A stretch of 64,000 nucleotides of DNA from Oligoflexia bacterium (lineage in GTDB: Bacteria > Bdellovibrionota > UBA1018), in assembly GCA_014378465.1 (NCBI GenBank), contig JACMNQ010000070.1, positions 39,626-103,625 on the forward strand. Reading direction: 5' to 3'. Position 1 is the first letter of the stretch. Each line of letters begins with the position of its first letter. A program made the position numbers and the translations under genes. Under the pieces are notes generated by a model that was given only the letters and a program-made list of their open reading frames with translations, was not told the origin of the DNA and ran no database searches. Below, piece by piece: positions 1 to 8,254 of the stretch.

Positions 1-11
1 AGAGTCAGGGG

Positions 12-422
12 ATGACTCCTTCTGAAAATGCCCACGAAGTCTCGCGCCTGGAAGTCTTTTATGATGGGGCCTGCCACCTCTGCTCCCGCGAAATTGAACA
101 CTACCGGAAGATCGATCGTGAAGGCGCCCTCCGACTGGTCGATATTTCCTTGCCCACTTTTGATGCCGGAAGCCTGGGTGTGGATCCGGTTCAAGTCCAG
201 AAGGAGATGCACGTGAGGCGTGGACACGAGATCTTTGTCGGAGTTCCCGCCTTCATGGAAATCTGGAAGTGCTTTCCCGGGTACCGGTCTCTCGTGCCTT
301 TCGCGCAGTCCCCGCTGATCATGCCGATTTTAAACGTGGGTTACTGGGCTTTTGCCAAGATCAGACCCCTCCTGCCCCGTCGCAAAGTCGACTCCTGCGA
401 CACCGGAACGTGCGCGCGTTAA
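12..422 (+). CDS. DCC family (DUF393) thiol-disulfide oxidoreductase-like protein
   Basis: The 136-residue protein opens with the family signature FYDGACHLC, with Cys21 and Cys24 forming a CxxC-type redox pair after a beta strand, and then FPGYRSL and a C-terminal hydrophobic stretch (about residues 100-120). The family is called DCC or DUF393 and is assumed to be redox active, but substrates are not established. The length is usual for the family. The ATG at 12 is preceded by an AGGGG run that is rather close for a ribosome site, and the frame remains open to the window edge, so a slightly longer N-terminus is possible. It converges on the lipoprotein gene at 501-1151. Confidence 0.85.
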   Translation: MTPSENAHEVSRLEVFYDGACHLCSREIEHYRKIDREGALRLVDISLPTFDAGSLGVDPVQVQKEMHVRRGHEIFVGVPAFMEIWKCFPGYRSLVPFAQSPLIMPILNVGYWAFAKIRPLLPRRKVDSCDTGTCAR

Positions 423-500
423 TGCGGGCCCATTTCATCGTTTGCTCTCGAGGCAAATGCTCCGAGCCCACCTTCGAGTCAAAAGCCCTCGGAAGACGGA

Positions 501-1151
501 TCAAAATCCGCCTGATGGAAGAGGCACCGTCGGCGTCGGACTTGGGCCCGGTGAAGGCACTGGCACGGAAACCGGCAGATTGCAGACGCCATCACTGATG
601 GCTTTTCTCAACTGGCCAGCGGCGTTCTTGATCGCATCGTCCGTACACATCGTGGCGGCATCATAACCGTCCCAGCAGATGTTCACCCCTTTGTCGAGCA
701 GAGGTGCGACGACGCAACCGGTGGAGTCACCCGAGTGAGGATTCTTCGGATAGCCCTTGAGACCCATCGAACCCACTGCCGCGCTGAACACGTAGTAGTC
801 ACAGAAGGTGCGTGAATTGAGGCGGTGATCCGACACGACGCAAGCGCCGAGCTGATGATTTCGGGCAGCATCAAAAAGAAACTGATCGGACTGCGCCAGG
901 AGGCCCGCTGCCACGCTCTGCACTTCGGCTTCAGTGACAGGATGCTCCGGTGAAGATTCATTGAGCGGGTGTTCCACTTCAAAAGCGGAATCGAGCCTCG
1001 AATTGTCGTGTCCGTCGGAAAGCGCGCTTGGGTCCTGCACATTGCAACCGGTGATCAGGGCGAGCGCGGCGATCATGGAAACCGCGGCAACAACTCCACT
1101 TGAAGATGAGGTCTGAAACATGTGAACAGCGTTAAAGGTGGGGATTTTCAT
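501..1151 (-). CDS. Cys-containing lipoprotein of unknown function
   Basis: This 216-residue protein has a hydrophobic signal segment (about residues 18-34) ending in the lipobox LITGC, so Cys36 would be lipidated by Lgt (also encoded in this window). The mature part has six cysteines spread over residues 99-192, which suggests periplasmic disulfides, and ends in a proline/serine-rich tail. I do not recognise the family. A GGAGA motif lies about 12 bases before the ATG at 1151. The 200 bases upstream are strikingly AT-rich compared with the rest of the window and probably hold its promoter and that of the divergent gene at 1360. Confidence 0.7.
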   Translation of the reverse strand: MKIPTFNAVHMFQTSSSSGVVAAVSMIAALALITGCNVQDPSALSDGHDNSRLDSAFEVEHPLNESSPEHPVTEAEVQSVAAGLLAQSDQFLFDAARNHQLGACVVSDHRLNSRTFCDYYVFSAAVGSMGLKGYPKNPHSGDSTGCVVAPLLDKGVNICWDGYDAATMCTDDAIKNAAGQLRKAISDGVCNLPVSVPVPSPGPSPTPTVPLPSGGF

Positions 1152-1359
1152 GGTACAGCGTTCTCCGGCTTAAAGTGTTAACTTATATACACAATGTTAT
1201 ATTAAATTAACTCATCTGCAACTTTATTTTACTCAATGCGTTAAAAAGTTATTTCATGCAGAGTTTCAATGAGTTCGGGATACCGACTGTGGGTTGAGTG
1301 ACCTGCCGGGTGCATTTTTTTGATTGCCCGGGGGAGCTCCCGCTGCGAACCTCGCTCAC

Positions 1360-1704
1360 ATGCACTTCTTCATCAAGATCGTCCTCTCCGCACTGATCAT
1401 TGCCGGCGTCTCTGAAATCGGAAAACGCTCGAGTGCATTCGCCGCCGTCCTCGCTTCCCTCCCCTTGAGTTCGATCCTCGCCATGATCTGGCTTTATGCG
1501 GATACAGGAGACGTCGCGAAAGTCAGCGAACTCTCCACCTCGATTCTCTGGGCCGTGATCCCGTCGTTTCTCTTCTTCATTTCATTCCCGCTCCTGCTGA
1601 AAACGGGAATGCGCTTCGTCTTCGCCATGCCGCTGGCGTGCGCCATCATGTTCGCGGGCTACACCGTTTACATGCTGGTGCTGAAAAAGATGGGCGTGGC
1701 CTGA
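1360..1704 (+). CDS. DUF3147 family integral membrane protein
   Basis: The 114-residue product (starting MHFFIKIV) has four hydrophobic segments and the strand-helix pattern of DUF3147 proteins: a GVSEIGKRSS loop, then ASLPLSSILAMIW, then two C-terminal helices. The role is unknown; it is predicted to lie in the inner membrane. A TTG at 1324 would add twelve residues, but the ATG at 1360 puts the first helix at the N-terminus as in the family. Its last 37 bases overlap the 3' end of the convergent speD gene. Confidence 0.75.
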   Translation: MHFFIKIVLSALIIAGVSEIGKRSSAFAAVLASLPLSSILAMIWLYADTGDVAKVSELSTSILWAVIPSFLFFISFPLLLKTGMRFVFAMPLACAIMFAGYTVYMLVLKKMGVA

Positions 1705-2066
1705 GCCGACGTGCGAATGCCGCGCGGGACTTCGACGGCGCTCACGTGCTGGGAGCGAAAGAGAAGCCGGAGATCGTCCTGAATGAACTGCGCATTCATC
1801 TTTTCGCTGCAGGTGAAAATGTCGACCGCAGCATAGGCGTGCTCCGGCCAGGTATGAACGGAGACGTGGGACTCCGCGATGACGGCGACACCCGTGACGC
1901 CCTGGGGGCTGAACTGATGAAAGACGTCCGTGATCAGAGTCGCTCCTGATCTCGCGATCGCCCGGAGCATCCCCTCTCGAATGCGCTCGGGCTGATTGAG
2001 CACCTCGGGATCGCATTGACCGTATTCGATGAGAAAGTGTCGCCCGAGCCTGAAAATATCCGTCAT
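1668..2066 (-). CDS. speD: S-adenosylmethionine decarboxylase proenzyme
   Basis: This 132-residue protein is the small bacterial/archaeal (SpeH-type) AdoMet decarboxylase. It autocleaves between Glu65 and Ser66 in the signature ESHVSVHTWPE, giving a pyruvoyl cofactor, and Cys86 in DIFTCSEK matches the conserved proton-donor cysteine. The product, decarboxylated AdoMet, is the aminopropyl donor for spermidine synthase. The start ATG overlaps the upstream stop (ATGA) and has an AGGAGA ribosome site, so it is the last, coupled gene of the polyamine/DUF4178 operon. The aminopropyltransferase-like protein encoded three genes upstream is the obvious consumer of the product. The 3' end overlaps the convergent DUF3147 gene by 37 bases. 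Confidence 0.95.
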   Translation of the reverse strand: MTDIFRLGRHFLIEYGQCDPEVLNQPERIREGMLRAIARSGATLITDVFHQFSPQGVTGVAVIAESHVSVHTWPEHAYAAVDIFTCSEKMNAQFIQDDLRLLFRSQHVSAVEVPRGIRTSAQATPIFFSTSM

Positions 2067-3181
2067 GATCCTGTCTCCTGTGAAAAAAGAGGCTCTTTGC
2101 CTCGAACCCGCCAGATGAAACCATCCAGAACATAATGAGTGAACTGCGGAAGGGCCAGGAGCGGCACGACCCACATCAACGTGGTTTCATCCACGAGATG
2201 CGGGAGCTTCGAGAACCAGGTGAAGACGCCCGAATGATCCCGCCAGATGAGCGAATCCCAAAGGCCCTCCTCAAGGTAGGCCACGAGAAAAAGAGCGCCG
2301 AGAAAAAGCGGCAGCGCGCGCCGAGAATAGATCGCGCGATGGGAAGCCTGCTTTCGCCCGTGGATCCAGATCAGTGCGAGATAAGGAATCCCGTGAGAGA
2401 TGACGTTGGTCACCGTGAAGGCCAGATCTCCGTTGAAACGCACGATGCCCAGGTACCAGGAGAGCGCAGTTCCAGTGACCAGAAGATTCTTGGGCAGATT
2501 GAACTTCCGCTGAAGCAGGCTCTCATGGAGCTCTTTCGCCCCGTAAAGGGTGAGAATCCCCAGGTAGCTCATTCCCGCGAACTGGCTAAAGATCTCACTC
2601 TGACTCGCACTCAACCCCAGAAAAACCGGGAGCGAAAGAAAATCTCCCGCGACAAACCACTGAAAATTTCTCGGCAGATGAAGGTGCCAGTGAATGAGAG
2701 GGTAAAGTGTCGCGCTGTAGATGGTCGCCACATCAATGGAGCGAGACCACCTGGAGCGGAGCGGAAGCTCGTCTTTTCTGGAGTAGAGCGCCAGGAAACC
2801 ATACTGCTGTCGAATGAAATGAAAGACCGCCAGATAGGCGAGAAAGCGCCAGAAAGTCAGACTGCCGAAAGAATAGAGCAGAATGCCGAACACCCAGCAG
2901 ACAAGCGGAGCGAGCGTATAAAGTGTGTGGCGTTTCTTGAATTCCACCGGATCCAGATAGGTCCGGTAAAACGTGCTGTAAACGTGTGAAACATCCACCG
3001 CCACGACCAGCGCGAGCCAACCCCAGACAGAGATCTGCTGGCCGGCAGCTGCGCTCTCCACGCCTGCAACTCCCGCCCCCGCATGGATCTGATGAAACAG
3101 CACCCAGACGACGGAAAGAAGTGCCGGTGAGAGAATGAAGAGTCCGTCGAAAGAAGCGGAACGAATCCAGGGCTGAGCCAT
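2063..3181 (-). CDS. Polytopic membrane protein with conserved-looking histidine motifs
   Basis: The 372-residue product has about eight to nine hydrophobic segments. Polar motifs sit at helix ends: DVSHVYSTFYRTYLDP (about residues 63-78), HFIRQQYGF (about 120-128), IHWHLH (about 163-168), VISHGIPY (about 265-272) and THYVLDGFIWR (about 347-357). Repeated membrane histidines of this kind occur in diiron or metal-dependent membrane enzymes, but I cannot place this protein in a named family. The ATG at 3181 overlaps the oxidase stop (TGATG), with an AGGGGAG ribosome site inside the oxidase gene, and its own stop overlaps the speD start. It is therefore an integral part of the polyamine operon. 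Function unknown; a membrane oxidase or hydroxylase is a guess. Confidence 0.75.
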   Translation of the reverse strand: MAQPWIRSASFDGLFILSPALLSVVWVLFHQIHAGAGVAGVESAAAGQQISVWGWLALVVAVDVSHVYSTFYRTYLDPVEFKKRHTLYTLAPLVCWVFGILLYSFGSLTFWRFLAYLAVFHFIRQQYGFLALYSRKDELPLRSRWSRSIDVATIYSATLYPLIHWHLHLPRNFQWFVAGDFLSLPVFLGLSASQSEIFSQFAGMSYLGILTLYGAKELHESLLQRKFNLPKNLLVTGTALSWYLGIVRFNGDLAFTVTNVISHGIPYLALIWIHGRKQASHRAIYSRRALPLFLGALFLVAYLEEGLWDSLIWRDHSGVFTWFSKLPHLVDETTLMWVVPLLALPQFTHYVLDGFIWRVRGKEPLFSQETGS

Positions 3182-4932
3182 CAACTCCCCTGCTCTTTCA
3201 ATTTTTCCGGATCCGGCACCGTCGGCAGATGAGCCAGCACTTGATCGGCAGCGCGCACTCCCCAGTACTGGGCTTCTTCAAATATCGAAATCCCGCTCAG
3301 GTCCGAATGTGCGAAGACCAGCCGGCCCCAGGGCTCAGCCGCGGCCTTGCGGTCTTTGCCCCAGATGAAACCACGACCGGGACGGATCATTCCATGCCCC
3401 CAGATCCAGACGTCCAGGCGAGTGATCCTGGACTCAATGCCCGGATGCATCCTTGAAAGGTCCCCCACCACCAGATCCTGCCAGTCCTCGAGACTTTTTT
3501 TCGATGCAGACTTTCGAGCAGCTTCGGGCGCTTCGTCACTCAAAGGGAGATAATAGGTCAGAACACTCTTTTCCCGGGAGTAACGCACAATTTCCTGATG
3601 AGTGGAGAGCACGTATCCGAGAGAGGGACTCTGATAGGAAACATTATCCCAGGAAAGGGGCGCACCGTGACCGGCTGGGACCGAGTCCACGCTGACGTTC
3701 GCGACCATCCAGGGTGCGTAGTGAAAAGCCTCAGAAACACGGGCTCGCTCGGACGGGAACCCTTCGATCACGTGCCTCGCAATAAACCGCGGAGCTGCGA
3801 AAATCACGTGGTCAGCGATGAGGCGGACGGTACGCTGAGCGCCTTCAGGGTTTCCGATCTCGAGATAATCAACGAAAAAACCCGAAGTCCCTTCTGACTT
3901 CTGTTCTGATTTCTGGCGACTGATGCGGTAAACGAGAGAGCCGGTGCGGACTTGCTCCTGAACGCGTTCACGCAATCGTTTGACCAACCAGCCATTGCCT
4001 TCCGGCCAGGTGAGAACGGACTGAGGAGCGGCATTGGCTGCCCTGCCTGAGCGACCTGCGAAGTAGTGAATGCCCGCCCACGCAGAAACCTGGTCGAGCG
4101 TACCCCCGTAGTCGTCGCGACAGCAGTAGTTCACGTACCAGCGCAGATGAGGCGAATCCCACCCCTTCTCTTTCAAATACTCTTCCATCGTCAGCGCGTC
4201 GAGCCTTCGAAAACGTGAGTCCTGCGAACTTCCTTCGAGCGGAATGGCGAACGCAGGTCGACCATCAGCGCCTCGGGCGGTGCGAAACTCATCCATCTGT
4301 TTCAGAAAATTCCGGTACTGTCGCTGCTCCGATTCCGGCACTCCAAACTGGGGGATCAACCCTTCCTGCCATCTCCCGTGCAGAAGAAGGCGTTCCTGGG
4401 GATCGGCGCAGAGGTAGGTCTCATTGTAGAGGGGAAGGCCACGAGTCGATGCTTCCAGCGAATGGCCGGTGATCACTCCGAGCTCTTCAAAAAGTTCGCG
4501 GACCAGAAATGAGTCTGCGTTCGGGATCGGAACATAGTGGGCCCCCCAGGGATACGCGCTCACTTCGGTCTCGCCACTTCGCGAGTTTCCCCCAACCTCA
4601 GAATCCAGTTCAAGAAGGACAAACTTGCTGAAGCCCTTTTTCCGGAGTCTCCACGCGGCCGACAGTCCAGCCATGCCGCCGCCCACGACCACGCACGACA
4701 CGGTCTCCGTGCGGGTGGGTACACCCGAAAGGGCGGAAAGAACGGGCGTCCCTCTTCTCAGTCGATGACCGATCGAAGCTGCGGCGCCTAGAATTCGGCC
4801 GGGAATCTTCCGGCGCCGAGCTCCCACTCCGGAAAACAACTCCCCCGAAAATAAATGTCGGCCGAGCATCATTCCTGAAGCCAAAGCGGCGCCGGCACCC
4901 ACTGCGGCGGCCAGAAATCGCCGGCGGTGCAT
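3181..4932 (-). CDS. Tat-type FAD-dependent amine oxidase-like oxidoreductase
   Basis: The protein (583 residues from the ATG at 4932) starts with an RRRFLAAA twin-arginine-like signal and a hydrophobic stretch. A dinucleotide-binding VVVGGGMAGLSAAWRL motif follows at about residues 81-96, then LLELDSEVGGNSRSG, the second glycine motif typical of flavin amine oxidases and desaturase-like enzymes. The C-terminal WGHGMIRPGRGFIWG and FAHSDLSGISIFEEAQYWG resemble the closing FAD segment. A likely role is oxidation of a polyamine or a polyamine-modified lipid outside or at the inner membrane; this is inferred from the neighbours. The ATG at 4932 has GAGAG upstream and lies 28 bases after the aminopropyltransferase stop. 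A TTG at 5004 would overlap that gene. Confidence 0.85.
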   Translation of the reverse strand: MHRRRFLAAAVGAGAALASGMMLGRHLFSGELFSGVGARRRKIPGRILGAAASIGHRLRRGTPVLSALSGVPTRTETVSCVVVGGGMAGLSAAWRLRKKGFSKFVLLELDSEVGGNSRSGETEVSAYPWGAHYVPIPNADSFLVRELFEELGVITGHSLEASTRGLPLYNETYLCADPQERLLLHGRWQEGLIPQFGVPESEQRQYRNFLKQMDEFRTARGADGRPAFAIPLEGSSQDSRFRRLDALTMEEYLKEKGWDSPHLRWYVNYCCRDDYGGTLDQVSAWAGIHYFAGRSGRAANAAPQSVLTWPEGNGWLVKRLRERVQEQVRTGSLVYRISRQKSEQKSEGTSGFFVDYLEIGNPEGAQRTVRLIADHVIFAAPRFIARHVIEGFPSERARVSEAFHYAPWMVANVSVDSVPAGHGAPLSWDNVSYQSPSLGYVLSTHQEIVRYSREKSVLTYYLPLSDEAPEAARKSASKKSLEDWQDLVVGDLSRMHPGIESRITRLDVWIWGHGMIRPGRGFIWGKDRKAAAEPWGRLVFAHSDLSGISIFEEAQYWGVRAADQVLAHLPTVPDPEKLKEQGS

Positions 4933-4960
4933 CAGTCGCTCTCGGCGATCTTCTGAAGGT

Positions 4961-6466
4961 TCAGTGGGAGTACTCAGACCACTCCTCCTCGAAGTACTTG
5001 ACAAGCACCTGATTGTTGAGCCGATTCACTTCGGTGGCGACCGGCTTCATATCGGGTGGAAAGTCGAGCATCGCCTTCGCCGTCTTCGGATCCATGTACT
5101 TCAGGCCCGGAAGAAAATGCTCCGGCATTTGAAACGCCTCCTTCGAAGCGAGAACAAACCCCCACTCTCCGAACGAAGGGACATAAAGGTGGTAGGGAGT
5201 CGTCTTGAACCCCACCGAGCGCAGCGTCGCGTCCACACACCAGAAGGATTTTCGAGCCACGTAAGGCGAAGTGCTCTGAATCACGACAGCCCCCCGAGTT
5301 GCGACGACCTTGGACAGGAGACGGTAGAAAGTCGTCGAATACAACTTGCCGATTGAATAATTGGAGGGATCCGGAAAATCCACCACCACGAAGTCATACT
5401 GCTCGCCTGCAGCCTGTGCTTCCTTCAACCAGATGAAGGCATCGGAATTGATGACTTTGACCCGAGGGGATCTTAAGGCGCCAGCGTTGAGCTTGACCAG
5501 CCAGTCCTGTTTCGAAAAGAGCTGGGTCATGGCGGGATCCAGATCCACGAGCGTGACGGAGCTCACGGTGTCGTATTTCAGGATTTCTCGTACCGCGAGA
5601 CCATCGCCTCCTCCCAGCACGAGCACTCGCCTCGGTTCGTGAACGGCCTGAAGTCCAAGGTGAATCAACGCTTCATGGTAGCGGTACTCATCGCGCGAAC
5701 TGAACTGAAGATTGCCATTGAGAAAGAGCCTCAGATCATGAGGCGTCTTCGTGATCACCAGGCGCTGGTACTGCGAGGACTTGGCATAGATCACGGGATC
5801 AGGGAAAGTCGAGGCTTCCGCGTAGTTCATGATCTTCTCGGAATAGATGAACCCGATGACCAGAATGAGGAGTACCACGAGAGCTGAAGAACGCAGGAGC
5901 CTCACCCAGGGAATGTCGCGCTTGAACATTTGCAGGGTCCAGATCGCCGTCAGCACGTTGAAGATTCCGAACATGAACGAAGAGCGGATCAACCCCAGGT
6001 GCGGCACCAGCACCAGCGGAAAAATGAGAGACGCCAGCAGCGCTCCGATATAATCAAAGGTGAAGATTTTGGAAACGAGGTCCTTGAATTCAAATTTGTC
6101 CTGCAGAATTCTCATCAGAAGCGGAATCTCGAGCCCCACCAGCATGCCGGTGATCGAAACCAGAGAATAGAGCAGAATGCGAAACGAACTGACGTGCTCG
6201 AAAAGGACGAAGAGAAAAGCCGCCGAAAAACCGCCCACGAGACCGATGAGCAGCTCCACCTTGATGAAAGTGGCGATGATATTCTTCTCGACGTACTTGG
6301 ACAGAAACGAACCAATGCCCATCGAAAACAGGTAGACGCCGATGACCGTCGAGAACTGCGTCACCGAATCCCCCAGCAGGTAGCTGGCGAGCGTGCCGGA
6401 GATCAATTCATAGACGAGCCCGCAGGTTGAGACGACGAAGGCTGAAAAAAGAAGGAGAAACGTCAC
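4961..6466 (-). CDS. Membrane-anchored spermidine synthase-like aminopropyltransferase
   Basis: The first 210 residues hold about six to seven transmembrane helices. A soluble spermidine-synthase fold follows: NGNLQFSSRDEYRYHEAL (251-268), the AdoMet-type loop VLVLGGGDG (281-289), LVDLDP, and VVDFPDPSN (361-369), which carries the catalytic aspartate region. Ordinary SpeE lacks the membrane part and is near 280-300 residues. The enzyme should move an aminopropyl group from decarboxylated AdoMet to an amine at the membrane; the acceptor cannot be read from sequence. Translation starts with GTG at 6466, overlapping the DUF350 stop by one base (TAGTG). SpeD, encoded downstream, would supply the donor. 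Confidence 0.92.
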   Translation of the reverse strand: MTFLLLFSAFVVSTCGLVYELISGTLASYLLGDSVTQFSTVIGVYLFSMGIGSFLSKYVEKNIIATFIKVELLIGLVGGFSAAFLFVLFEHVSSFRILLYSLVSITGMLVGLEIPLLMRILQDKFEFKDLVSKIFTFDYIGALLASLIFPLVLVPHLGLIRSSFMFGIFNVLTAIWTLQMFKRDIPWVRLLRSSALVVLLILVIGFIYSEKIMNYAEASTFPDPVIYAKSSQYQRLVITKTPHDLRLFLNGNLQFSSRDEYRYHEALIHLGLQAVHEPRRVLVLGGGDGLAVREILKYDTVSSVTLVDLDPAMTQLFSKQDWLVKLNAGALRSPRVKVINSDAFIWLKEAQAAGEQYDFVVVDFPDPSNYSIGKLYSTTFYRLLSKVVATRGAVVIQSTSPYVARKSFWCVDATLRSVGFKTTPYHLYVPSFGEWGFVLASKEAFQMPEHFLPGLKYMDPKTAKAMLDFPPDMKPVATEVNRLNNQVLVKYFEEEWSEYSH

Positions 6467-6684
6467 TAGGCGTGAATCGCCGCTGCAATGATGAGCGCGA
6501 TGCCGATGGACATGGCACCGACGACGATGGCCAGGGAAGTATTGTGCTCTTCGATCACTTCCTTCCAGAGGTGATAGGGAGTGACCTTGTCAAAGAGGTA
6601 GAAGCCGGCGCCGTACACCCCGAGCCCGATGAACGAAAAAAGCAGAGAATTGACGACGTATTTCAGATTGATCAGGTTTTCCAT
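6466..6684 (-). CDS. DUF350 family small membrane protein
   Basis: The 72-residue protein has two hydrophobic helices (about 8-30 and 49-70) separated by a charged loop containing YHLWKEVIEEHNTSLAIVVGAMSIGIA, the pattern of one DUF350 repeat (E. coli YjfL family). A full DUF350 protein normally has two such units; this is a single-unit form. DUF350 genes are repeatedly seen beside spermidine-synthase-like and DUF4178 genes, from general knowledge of such neighbourhoods. Its stop overlaps the GTG of the aminopropyltransferase, so the two are translationally coupled. An AGGAGA ribosome site precedes the ATG at 6684. Confidence 0.88.
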   Translation of the reverse strand: MENLINLKYVVNSLLFSFIGLGVYGAGFYLFDKVTPYHLWKEVIEEHNTSLAIVVGAMSIGIALIIAAAIHA

Positions 6685-6750
6685 TTCATCTCCTGGGTTG
6701 TGGCCCTGTCAGGCCCCATTGTGCAAAGTCGGACGAAGTCAGTGATACTT

Positions 6751-6927
6751 TCATTTGTGGTAAAATCCATGCATGCCTCCGACGCCGCCATGATGACCGC
6801 CGCGCGCGCTCGGCCCGCTGTGATCCCATTGCCCCGACGAGCTGCCAAGCAAGCTCCATCCTGTTCCATTGGCGTAAGTGAGGAGTGCCCCCACGAGGAC
6901 TCCGAAGATCACATAAGCTTTAATCAT
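6751..6927 (-). CDS. 58-residue single-TM protein with Gly/His-rich tail
   Basis: I translated this gene by hand; it is short enough to be missed by length filters. The product begins MIKAYVIFGVLVGALLTYANG, one hydrophobic helix, and continues with a serine/glycine-rich tail holding GGHHGGVGGMHGFYHK at the C-terminus (five histidines in the last 16 residues). The ATG at 6927 overlaps the stop of the upstream DUF4178 gene by eight bases, and the stop TGA is at 6751-6753. The tail could bind metal, but this is inference. The overlap and the position between DUF4178 and DUF350 are the main support for its being real. Confidence 0.65.
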   Translation of the reverse strand: MIKAYVIFGVLVGALLTYANGTGWSLLGSSSGQWDHSGPSARGGHHGGVGGMHGFYHK

Positions 6928-8254
6928 CGTCGGACCCTCCGCTGCGCACGAGATTGTATTCGCTGTTGCTGTCGGCCCAGCGGCGCTGTTCGTAACGACT
7001 GCTGATCCACCAGACGCTCACTGGAAAAGCGCTCACCAGAAAAAGGGCGAGAAAAAAATTGGACCAGGAGACCACTCCCCTTCGCACGTCGATGTTGTAA
7101 GGCTGTTCTTTTGCGGTCGCCGCCGAGACTGAAATCGGTCCGACGATCTGATAATTGAGGTGATAAGTTCCAGCCGTTACCGAGGAAATCACATTTTCCT
7201 GATGCTGGGCCCCTTCAGACCAGGAGCCGTCACTATCAGAGCCGTAATAGTACTCCACTCCCTGCTCGAAGTTGTACTGTGCGCCAGTCGAATCATTGAC
7301 GAGCGTCGCATCGAGCTCCAGCCAATTGTTATTCACCGGGGATTGGAAGGTGACTTCGACGTTCGTCCCCTTTCGCAGCTGAAAGGATTCGGTGACCTTT
7401 GGCTTCTCCACGTCGTTGCCCGTATAGACCCCCGACAGGTGCAGGAGTTTCTCATTGCTTGACAGCATTACCGTCAAAAGTTGAAGTGCGAGCAATGCCA
7501 CGAGAAAAAACGCCCAGTATCGCGCGAGTGGACGAAGAAGCAGACTGCTCTTCACAGGCTGAGCCGGAGCGATGCCGATTCTTCCGGGCATGGGCTGAGA
7601 GATTGCAAAGGCCGCCTGAATGACTCCGGGATCCAGGTATTCGCCCAGCGACCAGACCGTCTCCTGATCGCCGCTTTCACTCGAGAGAATGCGGGGAGGA
7701 CAGACGTAGTCTTCGACCTGGACGGTTTCGCCGGCGCTGACTTTCCAATAGAACTCACCCACGACAAACGTGACTTTTCCAGTGCCCTTTTCAAAGAGCT
7801 TGTAGGTCTCGCCGAGAAACTTCGCGTCTCCGTGCTGAATCGTGGGTTTCGATTTCGTCATGATGACGTAATTCCAGTGCCCATCGCTCTCCACGAGCCA
7901 GCGAAACCCCTTGAAAGGATTGTAGAGCAGGTATTCGCGCCAGGAGTAGAGCTCCGAGCCGTCACAGCGCTGCATGAACCCGATCACCTGCCAGGTTTCG
8001 CCGCGGAGTTTTCCTTTCTGTCCCAGCGGAATCAGCGGGATGACTTTGTTCTTCTGAAAGGCGGAGCTTAGAATCTGGTAATTCTCATTCGTGACATCGA
8101 TCACGGAGCCGCAGGACCCGCACACGACCGAGATGGACTGGCCGACCGCCCGCAGAATCACTCCCGCTCCGCAGCTGGGGCACGAGAAGGTTTTCACGCT
8201 CGGGCCGGGGGCGGGCTTCTTCGCGCCAAACGGCGGAGGACTCTCACCAGCCAT
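6920..8254 (-). CDS. Zinc-ribbon DUF4178 protein with C-terminal membrane helices
   Basis: From the ATG at 8254 the product is 444 residues. Near the N-terminus is a zinc ribbon, CPSCG...CGSCG (about residues 25-55), followed by a repeated beta-rich DUF4178 region (GQKGKLRGETWQVIGFMQR, then YSWREYLLYNPFKGFRWLVE). A hydrophobic helix (FFLVALLALQLLTVML), an extracytoplasmic beta domain and a final helix (FFLALFLVSAFPVSVWWI) follow. An ATG at 8311 is also possible; I prefer 8254 because GAGAA precedes it and it leaves only an 11-base overlap with the upstream paralogue. Molecular role unknown; DUF4178 proteins travel with polyamine and envelope-stress genes. Confidence 0.85.
   Translation of the reverse strand: MAGESPPPFGAKKPAPGPSVKTFSCPSCGAGVILRAVGQSISVVCGSCGSVIDVTNENYQILSSAFQKNKVIPLIPLGQKGKLRGETWQVIGFMQRCDGSELYSWREYLLYNPFKGFRWLVESDGHWNYVIMTKSKPTIQHGDAKFLGETYKLFEKGTGKVTFVVGEFYWKVSAGETVQVEDYVCPPRILSSESGDQETVWSLGEYLDPGVIQAAFAISQPMPGRIGIAPAQPVKSSLLLRPLARYWAFFLVALLALQLLTVMLSSNEKLLHLSGVYTGNDVEKPKVTESFQLRKGTNVEVTFQSPVNNNWLELDATLVNDSTGAQYNFEQGVEYYYGSDSDGSWSEGAQHQENVISSVTAGTYHLNYQIVGPISVSAATAKEQPYNIDVRRGVVSWSNFFLALFLVSAFPVSVWWISSRYEQRRWADSNSEYNLVRSGGSDDD

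Noticed and set aside
2135..2989. 284-codon plus-strand frame
   Set aside because: Antisense to the His-motif membrane protein; very polar with no fold signal and no ribosome site.
6672..6869. 65-codon minus-strand frame
   Set aside because: It overlaps in another frame the 58-residue gene at 6751-6927, which has an overlapping operon junction and a membrane helix.
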